Positions 44,031-52,417 of a stretch of 64,000 nt of DNA are shown here, piece by piece. The DNA is from Bermanella sp051277445 (GTDB lineage Bacteria > Pseudomonadota > Gammaproteobacteria > Pseudomonadales > Oceanobacteraceae). The position numbers and the translations under genes were made by a program. Location: contig JBNMQC010000001.1 in assembly GCA_051277445.1 (NCBI GenBank), positions 1 to 64,000 on the forward strand, given 5' to 3'. Position 1 is the stretch's first letter, and each line of letters opens with the position of its first letter. The notes under the pieces were generated by a model. That model had not been told where the DNA came from. It made no database searches and saw only the letters and a list, made by a program, of their open reading frames with translations.

Positions 44031-45413
44031 GTGACCATACGCATAGAATCAGATTCGCTAGGTAGCAAAGAAATACCTAGTCAACACTACTTTGGGATTC
44101 AGACTCAAAGAGCGGTTGAGAATTTCTCCATAACCGATATTCCCTTGAGTATCGACCCGGAAATGATCATCGCACTTGCCATGGTGAAAAAGGCATGTGC
44201 GCTGACGAATCGTGATTTAAATGTGTTATCACAAGAAAAAACCGATGCCATCGTTGCAGCCTGTGATGACATTATTAGCGGCAATCTTCACTCAGAATTT
44301 GTAGTAGATGTCATTCAAGGTGGGGCAGGCACCTCGGCTAACATGAATGCCAATGAAGTGATCGCCAATCGCGCACTTGAAATCATGGGCCGTGAAAAAG
44401 GCGAGTATCAGTTATTACACCCGAATAATGATGTGAACTGCTCGCAATCAACAAACGATGTTTACCCATCCGCATTACGCCTTGCGTTATACAATAAAAG
44501 CCAAGTTTTGTTAGAAACGATGGAAGGTTTACGTTCAGCGTTTCAAGAAAAAGCAGAAGAGTTTAAAGACGTTTACAAAATTGGCCGGACTCAAATGCAA
44601 GATGCCGTGCCTATGACTCTCGGTCTTGAATTTGGTGCTTTTGCTACCGCAATTAAAGAAGACATTCATCAACTTAGCCTAACCGCTCAACTACTTTTAG
44701 ATAACAACCTAGGTGCCACTGCAATTGGTACGGGTATCAACACCCCTAAAGGTTATAGCCAAAAAGTAAATGAGTACTTACGTGAAGTGAGCGGTGTGGA
44801 AGTGCGCAGCGCCGAAAACCTAGTCGAAGCCACTTGGGATACCGGTGATTTTGTTCAGTTATCCGGTACGTTGAAACGGTTTGCAACCAAGATCAGCAAA
44901 ATCTGTAATGACTTACGCTTATTAAGCTCTGGCCCTCTGTGCGGTTTCGGTGAAATTAACTTACCAAAAATGCAGCCGGGCTCTTCTATCATGCCTGGTA
45001 AAGTGAATCCGGTTATTCCTGAAGTGATGAATCAGATTGCGTATGACGTTATTGGTAAAGACGTAACCGTGTCTATTGCATCGGAAAGTGGTCAGCTACA
45101 GTTGAACGCATTTGAACCGGTCATTGCCAACTGCCTATTCTTGTCTTTAGGTATGTTAACTCGTGGCTCTCGTGTGCTACGTGAAAAATGCATATTGGGC
45201 ATCACGGCTAACCGTGATCGCTGTAATGATTACCTAGATAAGTCCGTAGGTATTGTAACCGCACTTAATCCAGTGCTGGGTTACGAAGTTACCTCCGCTT
45301 TAGCTCAAGAGGCTGTAGCACAGGGGAAGTCTATTAAATCTCTCGTTATAGAGAAGGGACTTTTGCCAGCAGAGGATGTGGATTCTTTGCTGCAAAGCGC
45401 AATGGGGTTGTAG
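44031..45413 (+). CDS. aspA: Aspartate ammonia-lyase (aspartase)
   Basis: This 460-residue aspartase/fumarase-superfamily enzyme deaminates aspartate to fumarate and ammonia. It has GTSANMNANEVIANRA, the NDVNCSQSTNDVYPSA segment, IGRTQMQDAVP and the superfamily signature GSSIMPGKVNPV. I choose the GTG at 44031 (MTIRIESDSLGS, like known AspA starts), eight bases after AGGA; a TTG at 44025 is the alternative. It consumes the aspartate half of cyanophycin, as the ast genes consume arginine. Confidence 0.95.
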   Translation: MTIRIESDSLGSKEIPSQHYFGIQTQRAVENFSITDIPLSIDPEMIIALAMVKKACALTNRDLNVLSQEKTDAIVAACDDIISGNLHSEFVVDVIQGGAGTSANMNANEVIANRALEIMGREKGEYQLLHPNNDVNCSQSTNDVYPSALRLALYNKSQVLLETMEGLRSAFQEKAEEFKDVYKIGRTQMQDAVPMTLGLEFGAFATAIKEDIHQLSLTAQLLLDNNLGATAIGTGINTPKGYSQKVNEYLREVSGVEVRSAENLVEATWDTGDFVQLSGTLKRFATKISKICNDLRLLSSGPLCGFGEINLPKMQPGSSIMPGKVNPVIPEVMNQIAYDVIGKDVTVSIASESGQLQLNAFEPVIANCLFLSLGMLTRGSRVLREKCILGITANRDRCNDYLDKSVGIVTALNPVLGYEVTSALAQEAVAQGKSIKSLVIEKGLLPAEDVDSLLQSAMGL

Positions 45414-45827
45414 GGCCTGTCTCAGCCCCATTGTATGCAAGTCATGCATCTAAAGTGGTAGATCATGATTTGTCTTTGCCTATGGTTTGAATATTAGTGG
45501 AGTATTCTTCTTCTCTTTAGTCAAAAGCCGAATAGAGAAGACCATAGGCGTTTTTCGATTCCAGTGTTACCCAACACTCCTTTGCCTCGCTTGTCGGGGC
45601 CTTTTTTTGTCTGAAGTTTTCGTCTGGTTTTCTCAGAGTGAACAGCAATTGTTTGCGTCGAGCAATGTTCGACCTGCGCGACTATTTAGCGAAGGACACA
45701 AAGTGACTTGTACTTAAATAGAATATCTACAGGATGAATCCCTGTCCATACTTTGATACTGGTTCTTTCTGGTACAAGTTGAAAATGTGTGTTCAAGATT
45801 TACCTTCTGCCAGCTTAAACTGCAGGC
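45414..45827. other. Hairpin-rich region downstream of aspA
   Basis: Several inverted repeats cluster here: GCCTATGGT (45478-45486)/ACCATAGGC (45541-45549) enclosing CTTCTCT/AGAGAAG, then GTCGA/TCGAC near 45660, then ACTTGTAC/GTACAAGT around 45707-45778 with an inner ACAGG/CCTGT. It could be a structured 3' UTR or small RNA. Open frames at 45487-45717 and 45734-45925 are not convincing. Confidence 0.35.
45584..45608 (+). terminator. Terminator after aspA region
   Basis: GCCTCG-CTTGT-CGGGGC (one T-G pair) followed by seven Ts on the plus strand. Confidence 0.7.
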
Positions 45828-45851
45828 AAAAAAAAGCCGCTCGAGAGCGGC
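45828..45851 (-). terminator. Terminator of tonB2 operon
   Basis: GCCGCTC-GA-GAGCGGC is a perfect stem followed by a run of eight Ts on the minus strand, 24 bp after the TPR gene stop. Confidence 0.93.
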
Positions 45852-45874
45852 CAAAGATAAAACAACAACGAATT

Positions 45875-47170
45875 TTACTGCGCCATGTACTCACGGCGTT
45901 TTTGCTCACCATCAATGTACGATAACCACTGTTGAGCCGTACGATCTTCTGGATCGGCTTTACTGATTGCCACAAAGACAGCTTTGGCATCATCAAGCTG
46001 ATCTAGATTAAACAAGATCAAACCTTTAAGAACCTTAGCATCGGCTAGGTACTTAAACTGGTTATTCTTTAGCGATTTGTTAACGTTAGTAAGAGCATCT
46101 TTCCATTCTTGGCGATTACTGTGAATCTGTGCCAGTTTATAAAAATCCGCACTTGCATTGGTTTTGCTCGCTGCTTGTGTCATGACCTTGATGGCTTGAT
46201 CGTATTCTTTCGCCATCATCAGTGCATCACCCAGTAATGATAAATTCTTACCAGACTCTTCAACCTTGCCCGATTTAATGCCTTTTAAGATAACCTTTGC
46301 CGCTTTATACGGTGTTTCTTCAGCAAGCATGTATTGCGCAAGTGACATGATTTGGTTTTCTTTCACCAAAAGGTCTTGCTCATAGGCCGTTTCTAAAGCC
46401 ACTAAGCTTTTATTTTGCTTACCCAGTTCAGCGTAAACATAGGAAAGCTGCGTCCAGTATTGTTGCTTAGGATAAAGGCTGATTAAGTCTTTTAAACAAC
46501 GCTCCAGAGATTTAAAGTCGCCATTCTGGAAGTACACAGCGCGCTCAACCAACAACCAATTCTCTTTTGGTGTTTTGTTTTCTTTTTGCGCCATGGCAAT
46601 GGCTTTCTTAACATCAGGCAAAGCACCTTTATAGTCCTTTAACTGAAACTTAATTTGCGCACGTAGTACATAAGGGTCTGGACTGATGTCGTCAGCCATA
46701 TCAAACCACTTATTTAAAGCGCCTAAGGCTTGCTTATATTTTTCTTCAATCATATACGCTTTGGCTAGGCTAAGTTGTGCGGTTTGCAATAAACCGTCTG
46801 GTACTTTCTCTAGCTTCACCACTTCTGAATACGCCTGCTGTGCTTTCGCAAACTCTTCTGTGGCAAAATACATATACGCTTTCATATTATAAGCGAGCGC
46901 TTTTTCGTAATCGCTCAAACGCATCTCTAGCGTATCGTCCAATTCCTCAATGGCATCTTGATAGCGTTTTTCATCCGCCATCTTTTGCACACTTTCAAGA
47001 ATCTTAGATACTTTTTGGCTGATGATCAGCGCACGTTTCGTCAGACGCTTTTTTTGTTTTTGCTCTGGCTGTTCGTCAGCGGCGTAAGCGTTTGAGGCCG
47101 AGATAGGATTCACGACGCCAACCGTTACTAACGCAACAAACAAAGTACTTAAAATTATTTTATTCGCCAT
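45875..47170 (-). CDS. TPR-repeat protein of TonB2 system
   Basis: This 431-residue exported protein has a signal peptide (ending AYA), a basic stretch (KQKKRLTKR) and many tetratricopeptide repeats, for example YEKALAYNMKAYMYFATEEFAKAQQAYSEV and YKQALGALNKWFD. It is the last gene of the DUF3450-ttpC-exbB-exbD-tonB operon, a place where TPR proteins recur in marine gammaproteobacteria. It probably acts as a periplasmic scaffold for the energy-transducing complex; its exact function is not known to me. Confidence 0.85.
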   Translation of the reverse strand: MANKIILSTLFVALVTVGVVNPISASNAYAADEQPEQKQKKRLTKRALIISQKVSKILESVQKMADEKRYQDAIEELDDTLEMRLSDYEKALAYNMKAYMYFATEEFAKAQQAYSEVVKLEKVPDGLLQTAQLSLAKAYMIEEKYKQALGALNKWFDMADDISPDPYVLRAQIKFQLKDYKGALPDVKKAIAMAQKENKTPKENWLLVERAVYFQNGDFKSLERCLKDLISLYPKQQYWTQLSYVYAELGKQNKSLVALETAYEQDLLVKENQIMSLAQYMLAEETPYKAAKVILKGIKSGKVEESGKNLSLLGDALMMAKEYDQAIKVMTQAASKTNASADFYKLAQIHSNRQEWKDALTNVNKSLKNNQFKYLADAKVLKGLILFNLDQLDDAKAVFVAISKADPEDRTAQQWLSYIDGEQKRREYMAQ

Positions 47171-47184
47171 CGTCTTTACCTTTA

Positions 47185-47802
47185 TTATTCCGCTGCCATT
47201 TCAAATGTCACACGGATTTGCACACCAGGTACATCAATGGGTTTGCCATCTTCTACTTTGGGTTTATATTTATACTTTAATACAGATGCGATGGCCGCAC
47301 GGTCAAAGATATTGGCAGGCTCTGCATTGATCACCACCACATCTTTTGTTGTGCCCAACTTCGTCACAGTGAATTCTAGGTCTACAAACCCTTCAATGCC
47401 TTTTTGCGCAGCACGGCGCGGGTACTGAGGTGCGATACGCACGATAGGCAAGTATTCACCATCGCCACGGGCACCGGATAAGCCGCTGTCAACGGTTAAG
47501 CTGTCTGACATATCCATATTACCCATGTCCACTGCATTGGCGGTCATGTCGATGTCTGGCTTCGCCATCTCAGGCTTAGGCGGTTCTTTCGGTGGCGTTG
47601 GCGGCTTCTTCACTTGGCGTGATTTCGTTTGCAGTTCGTCATCTTGATCAACATGAACAAACTCAACCAGTTTACCGAAGTCTTTTTCTTCAATAACGGA
47701 GCCGCCAGTGCTGATCAATCCCTGCATCATCAAAGCCACTAGAAAAGTCACCACTCCTGCAGCCCCTAGGGCTAGCGTAAATCTTGGTGCTGCGGATACC
47801 AT
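47185..47802 (-). CDS. TonB-family energy transducer (TonB2)
   Basis: This 205-residue protein has one N-terminal membrane helix (LGAAGVVTFLVALMM), a short Pro/Lys-rich spacer (VKKPPTPPKEPPKPEM) and a C-terminal TonB domain (YLPIVRIAPQYPRRAAQKGIEGFVDLEF). The short spacer and YP motif are typical of TonB2. I start at the ATG at 47802, one base after the exbD stop. It should drive the outer-membrane receptors, such as those in this window. Confidence 0.92.
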   Translation of the reverse strand: MVSAAPRFTLALGAAGVVTFLVALMMQGLISTGGSVIEEKDFGKLVEFVHVDQDDELQTKSRQVKKPPTPPKEPPKPEMAKPDIDMTANAVDMGNMDMSDSLTVDSGLSGARGDGEYLPIVRIAPQYPRRAAQKGIEGFVDLEFTVTKLGTTKDVVVINAEPANIFDRAAIASVLKYKYKPKVEDGKPIDVPGVQIRVTFEMAAE

Positions 47803-47803
47803 A

Positions 47804-48214
47804 TTAAGGCTCCTCAGTGGCCAAGGACACGTCATATACACCGGCTTGTCTTGCGGCATCCATCACCGCTACCAGGGTTTTGGTTTTCGCTTCTTCATCC
47901 GCTTGAACCACAACCGTACCTTGTGGGTTTTCAGCATGAAGGCGTTCAATGTTCGCTCGTACTTGGCTTTCTTCTACTTTACGTTTATTGATCCAGATTT
48001 CACCCTGTCCACTAATCGCAATCAGAATATTGGCGCGCGGTTTTGCCGCGGATGTGCTCGCATCTGGGCGATTCACTTCAATGCCGGATTCTTTTACAAA
48101 CGATGCCGTTACAATGAAGAAAATCAGCATGATAAACACGACGTCGAGCATTGGGGTGATATCGATTTCACCTTCTTCTGCTTCGGCATTTAAATTTGAA
48201 AATCCACGTCTCAT
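47804..48214 (-). CDS. ExbD-family biopolymer transport protein
   Basis: This 136-residue ExbD/TolR protein has one membrane helix with the proton-relay Asp in ITPMLDVVFIMLIFFIVTASF and a periplasmic domain containing VVVQADEEAKTKTLV. It works with the ExbB-like proteins at 48257 and 48781. It is followed one base later by tonB. Confidence 0.95.
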   Translation of the reverse strand: MRRGFSNLNAEAEEGEIDITPMLDVVFIMLIFFIVTASFVKESGIEVNRPDASTSAAKPRANILIAISGQGEIWINKRKVEESQVRANIERLHAENPQGTVVVQADEEAKTKTLVAVMDAARQAGVYDVSLATEEP

Positions 48215-48256
48215 GATTGTTGCCTCTTGTTAACCATTTATATTTTTTTAGTTCTA

Positions 48257-48778
48257 CTAATGGTCAAACGTTAATTTGTCTTCTAGGTGAATTTTTTCAC
48301 GTTGGATATTACGCTGAATAAAACTCTGTGCAAATACACCCGTTAATGCGCCGACCATGCCAGCCATGGTTGGAATGGTCGCTTTGGATATACCAGAGGC
48401 CATTGCCCTTGGGCTGCCATTTCCTAAAAAAGCCATTACATCAAATACTTCGATCATGCCGGTAACTGTGCCAAGCAATCCAAATAGGGGGCACAAACCC
48501 ACCAGCATTTTTATGAAGCGCATGTTGCTGTTTAGACTCATTGACACATTGGCCACTAAGTCTGCGCGTATTTGGTGAGCGTGCCAGCTGGTACGCTCCA
48601 CTCTTTGTTCCCACTCATCGACGGCTTTTTGTAAAACCGCCTTATGAGAAAGTTTGAAATACGCAATGCGCTCTAAAATAAATAACCAAAGTAAAAAGAT
48701 GATGCCTAGAATTGCCAGTACTACATCACCACCGCGTTCGGTGAATAAGTAGACCTGTTCATACGCTTGCATCAACAT
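48257..48778 (-). CDS. ExbB-family protein (MotA/TolQ/ExbB)
   Basis: This 173-residue inner-membrane protein has three helices and the MotA/TolQ/ExbB signature LVGLCPLFGLLGTVTGMIEVFDVMAF plus SKATIPTMAGMVGAL. It is the short ExbB2 of the TtpC-type TonB2 system. It lies two bases after ttpC. Confidence 0.94.
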   Translation of the reverse strand: MLMQAYEQVYLFTERGGDVVLAILGIIFLLWLFILERIAYFKLSHKAVLQKAVDEWEQRVERTSWHAHQIRADLVANVSMSLNSNMRFIKMLVGLCPLFGLLGTVTGMIEVFDVMAFLGNGSPRAMASGISKATIPTMAGMVGALTGVFAQSFIQRNIQREKIHLEDKLTFDH

Positions 48779-48780
48779 GA

Positions 48781-50154
48781 TTAGGCTGCCTTTAATTTAA
48801 GTTGTTGCTCTGCTTTGCGCGCCAAGATGCCTGTGGCGCGCTCTTCCAGAATTTGAATCAAGTTACGGCTGCGGTTGTTGGTCATGGTGTGTAAGAACAC
48901 ACACGGGATCGCAGCAACCAGACCCAGTACCGTCGTGATCAAGGCCTGAGAGATACCACCGGCCATGAGTTTAGGGTCACCCGTACCGAACAAAGACATG
49001 GTTTCGAATACATCGATCATACCGGTTACCGTACCTAGTAGGCCCAATAATGGCGCCACAACGGAGATGATTTTGATCCAACCGATACCAGCAGTTAACT
49101 TAGGCACTTCTGAAATAATCGCTTCACCTAGGTGCAGCTCTAATGTTTCAGTGTCGGTATTTTTGTTTTTCTCATATACCGCCATTACACGGCCAAGGGC
49201 GTTTTTGTCTGAAGGCACATCGGTTTGCATTTGTTTTTTGATGCGACCAGATTCTGCATTAAGAACCAACATGCGCCACAGTGCCAATAAGATACCCACA
49301 ATCGCTAGCGCTAGAATGATGTAACCAACCACACCACCTTGTTGAACGCGCTCGCTTAAACCTGCCGTTTGACCCATGATTTTCAATAATTGGCCCCGGC
49401 TTGGGTCAATCCAGAATGGGTTAACATCAGAGCCCGACGCATTTTGTAGGTCAGCGGCTGGGCCGTTGTAACGAGAACCAGGCTGTTGATCCAGTTGTAC
49501 TAATTTCTTACTTTCTAGATCCCAAACTAGGTAATTACCATCGGCGACAACATTAAAGCCACCCACACGAATCACTTCTTGGGTGCTGGTGTCACCGTTA
49601 GGCAAAATAACATCAGATGAGTATTTAGCCACTTGACCTGAAAGCGTCATCTCACGCTGCATTTCAAACCAAAGTTGCTCTAGATTTTCAATCGAAGGCA
49701 GGGTTGAGCTTGAGCCGGCCAGTTTGATTAGGTCCGTAAGGAACACATCACGACCAGGCACCTGAGAGCTCACAACAGAGCCTTCAAATACACCTTTGGT
49801 GTCGCCCGCCACTTGCTGTAGCACACCGAACATTTCTTTTAATGAACCTAGGCGCTCAGTTAGACGCTCTTGCGCTAACGAAATGCTTTCTTCGTTTTGC
49901 GCAAATTGTTTTTCTTTACGAGCACTTTCTTGCTCTAAGCGCGTGCGTTGATCTTTTGCTTCTACTAGTAGTTGTGCTTGCTGCGTTTTTTGTGCATTAA
50001 AACGCTTAAGACGCTGATTAAATTCTTGGTTATCACGGGCTTGACCCTGTTTTACCAGATTCAATAACTCATCAATGTTTAAGCTTTCAGCCTGTACACT
50101 TAGGCTTAGGGCCGCCGCTAATGTGACAGATAAAAATTTGGTTAATAAAGACAT
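48781..50154 (-). CDS. TtpC-type long MotA/TolQ/ExbB protein
   Basis: This 457-residue protein has a signal peptide, a periplasmic coiled-coil domain of about 240 residues (KRFNAQKTQQAQLLVEAKDQRTRLEQES...), then the ExbB core with VGYIILALAIVGILLALWRM and VAPLLGLLGTVTGMIDVFETMSLFG. This two-part architecture matches TtpC, the extra component of vibrio TonB2 systems. The start overlaps the DUF3450 stop by one base. Confidence 0.9.
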   Translation of the reverse strand: MSLLTKFLSVTLAAALSLSVQAESLNIDELLNLVKQGQARDNQEFNQRLKRFNAQKTQQAQLLVEAKDQRTRLEQESARKEKQFAQNEESISLAQERLTERLGSLKEMFGVLQQVAGDTKGVFEGSVVSSQVPGRDVFLTDLIKLAGSSSTLPSIENLEQLWFEMQREMTLSGQVAKYSSDVILPNGDTSTQEVIRVGGFNVVADGNYLVWDLESKKLVQLDQQPGSRYNGPAADLQNASGSDVNPFWIDPSRGQLLKIMGQTAGLSERVQQGGVVGYIILALAIVGILLALWRMLVLNAESGRIKKQMQTDVPSDKNALGRVMAVYEKNKNTDTETLELHLGEAIISEVPKLTAGIGWIKIISVVAPLLGLLGTVTGMIDVFETMSLFGTGDPKLMAGGISQALITTVLGLVAAIPCVFLHTMTNNRSRNLIQILEERATGILARKAEQQLKLKAA

Positions 50155-50930
50155 TATTTAACCTCCATAGCAGCGGTAATTGGCATTTGAATTAAGCTAG
50201 GAGCAGCTTGTTCACGGGCGATACGAATGGCTTGAAGCACTTTACTCTTGTATGCGCTATCCAGTTGTTTCCAGGTTCCGTTCGCTTGATCCCAAACACC
50301 GACACTTTGGCCATCTAGCGTTTGGAAGACCCAAGCCACACGTCCAGTGCGCAAGAAATCCACTTCACGGTTCGCACCGGAGATTTCAAGCTCGCCTCGA
50401 TAGGCTTCGATCGTGCGGCCATAATCCATTTCGGTTTGATACGCGCCCATCACCTTGCGGTATTTTTCGGCAACGGTCACATCAGAGCGACCCATCATGT
50501 CTTTTAGGTTGTTCACTCGATTAATGCGCTCTTCGTATAAAAAAGGCACATCCGCTTTTACAAATAATTCAAGGGCTTCAATCATACGCAGCATTAATGG
50601 GCTCACCTGACGCTCAATTAACACCACCTGACGGATACTGGCTTCGATGTCAGTTAATTCTTTCTCTTGCGAGGCAAGCTGCTTGTTCAATTGTTGGATA
50701 TAGACCGATAAACCTTCTACTTCTTTAAGGACACCACGGTACTCACGCTCATCATCACGGATGCTGGCATCAATGTTATCAATTCGCTTTTGGAAGGCTT
50801 GTGCTTGATCGACGCGCTTCTCACCCTTGCTTAGGGCGGCATCTAGATCTGCTGCCATAGCAGCACCACTTAAGGTGGTTGATAAGATCACACCGCTAAG
50901 GATCAGCCGTGCTTGAGAGAATGTGGACAT
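50154..50930 (-). CDS. DUF3450 family periplasmic protein
   Basis: This 258-residue exported protein has a signal peptide ending AMA. A coiled coil covers about residues 35-110 (YIQQLNKQLASQEKELTDIEASIRQ), followed by a globular part with LRTGRVAWVFQTLDGQSVGVWD. It is the usual first gene of TtpC-ExbB2-ExbD2-TonB2 operons. The biochemical role is unknown; a periplasmic partner for the TtpC coiled coil is plausible. Confidence 0.9.
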   Translation of the reverse strand: MSTFSQARLILSGVILSTTLSGAAMAADLDAALSKGEKRVDQAQAFQKRIDNIDASIRDDEREYRGVLKEVEGLSVYIQQLNKQLASQEKELTDIEASIRQVVLIERQVSPLMLRMIEALELFVKADVPFLYEERINRVNNLKDMMGRSDVTVAEKYRKVMGAYQTEMDYGRTIEAYRGELEISGANREVDFLRTGRVAWVFQTLDGQSVGVWDQANGTWKQLDSAYKSKVLQAIRIAREQAAPSLIQMPITAAMEVK

Positions 50931-51456
50931 AGTATGTACCCTGATTATTGATTTTTATATCGGGCTCATAGAGCGCAGAAAAATTTAGAGAATCAAGATA
51001 CTGCTGTTTTTTTGGCAAGTCATCCGATGACAAAGTGATTACAAATATTGCCAATTTAATTCGCCAAAGGGCATCCTCTCAGGATTTAATCCACAGCAAA
51101 GGTGGCACAGTAGATAATATTCGGCAGCCATTTTTGGTCATTTCGTCAGCTTAATCGTTGTAGGTGCTAGGCAACTAAAAATGTCGCTTTAAAGCCTTAA
51201 TTATTAGGTACTCAAGGGGGTTTTATATTCCAAATAACTATATAAAACAGACCTTTAAATTGTACTTTTGTTGGCTGTGGTTTTATGGAAATTTAAAATT
51301 CGCTGTCTATGTCAAGTTTTCTAAGGAATGAACGAATTAAATACGTGACCGCATACCCTGATCACCCAACCAGTTTTTTATTGAGTAAAGACAACATCAA
51401 GCGCCCTATCATTCGCCCTTGTATGATGGACGCCCTATCTTTACAATGCGCGCCAT
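50931..51456. other. Intergenic region between tonB2 operon and riboswitch
   Basis: This AT-rich divergent spacer must hold promoters for both sides. I cannot defend a specific Fur box or sigma-70 promoter. The open frame at 51309-51506 runs into the riboswitch and is rejected. Confidence 0.4.
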
Positions 51457-51643
51457 CTGCAGGAGAGAGGTCAGTATTGGCCCGCCGAAGGCGCAAACTC
51501 CCATAAACGCTCAGGCACCCGGACTGCAGAATCTGAAATCGCTAACTGGAGAGCGATTACTCAAGCCTTTCGGTTTAAGTAATCCACCGACGGAGCAAAT
51601 CATCACTCAGGTGTGATGGCTAAACTCTCAGGTAACCGGACAG
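51457..51643 (+). promoter_or_regulatory. Tandem glycine riboswitch
   Basis: Two glycine aptamers lie in series. Aptamer 1 (51457-51529) is closed by CTGCAG/CTGCAG and has GGAGAGAGG, CCGCCGAAGGCGCAAACTC and the core GCTCAGGCACCCGGAC. Aptamer 2 (51546-51643) has CTGGAGAGCG, CACCGACGGAGCAAATC and CTCTCAGGTAACCGGACAG. A purine-rich GGGGGAGGG follows directly, so the switch probably controls translation of the membrane protein gene that starts just downstream. Confidence 0.92.
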
Positions 51644-51674
51644 GGGGAGGGCATTGCAGACACGAGTATTCTGT

Positions 51675-52307
51675 ATGCTGACCCTTGCTTATCTTATTGC
51701 TATTACCGCTGAAGCCATGACCGGCGCACTGGCCGCTGGCCGTAGAAATATGGATTTATTTGGGGTTTCCTTGATTGCCTTTCTCACCGCTTTAGGTGGC
51801 GGCACCGTGCGCGATATTTTATTGGGTAACTTCCCCGTAAATTGGACTCAGCACCCTCAATACATTTATCTCACCATTGGTGCAGGCTTATTCACGATCG
51901 TCATTGCTAAGTTTGTGCATAAGCTTCAACAGCTCTTTTTAGTGCTCGATGCCATCGGTTTAGTGGCCTTCACCTTGATCGGATGTAATGTTGCGCAAAG
52001 CCTAGGTTATGAGTCGCCAATTGTGATTATGGCCGGCATCATTACTGGAATATTTGGCGGCATCCTGCGAGATGTATTGTGCAATCGTCCCCCTGAGGTT
52101 TTACACAGGGAGTTATATGCCAGCGTTGCTTTGATCGTCGCTTTAATCTATTTGCAGCTGCAAACTCTTGATATCAGCGAAGACATTACCCTGCTAGCCG
52201 CCTTCAGTGTTGGCTTATTGCTGCGCATGTGTGCGTTACGTTGGCACTGGCAATTACCCACGTTTAGTTATTCCCCTGAACGCTGGAAGAATGACAAACA
52301 TGTTTAA
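51675..52307 (+). CDS. TRIC/UPF0126 family membrane protein, probable glycine transporter
   Basis: This roughly 210-residue protein of the UPF0126 (trimeric intracellular cation channel-like, YicG/YadS) family has seven hydrophobic segments arranged as two repeats. Signature motifs are ITAEAMTGALAAGRRNMD and ALGGGTVRDILLG, echoed by GIFGGILRDVLCNRPP. The ATG at 51675 matches homologue starts; an in-frame TTG at 51654 sits nearer the GGGGGAGGG and cannot be excluded. The glycine riboswitch upstream suggests glycine export or import. Confidence 0.88.
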   Translation: MLTLAYLIAITAEAMTGALAAGRRNMDLFGVSLIAFLTALGGGTVRDILLGNFPVNWTQHPQYIYLTIGAGLFTIVIAKFVHKLQQLFLVLDAIGLVAFTLIGCNVAQSLGYESPIVIMAGIITGIFGGILRDVLCNRPPEVLHRELYASVALIVALIYLQLQTLDISEDITLLAAFSVGLLLRMCALRWHWQLPTFSYSPERWKNDKHV

Positions 52308-52417
52308 CATTTAATGAAACATGTCGCACACAGCTATTGATTTAAATAATCACCCTTGTATGTGCGGCTAATCACCTGGTCAATGAAGACCTCATCTCTA
52401 ATTTTTAAAGGTACTAT

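Noticed and set aside
45487..45717. 76-codon plus-strand frame after aspA
   Set aside because: Covers a terminator and inverted repeats, and its composition is not protein-like.
51309..51506. 65-codon plus-strand frame
   Set aside because: Overlaps the first glycine aptamer; no homology or ribosome site.
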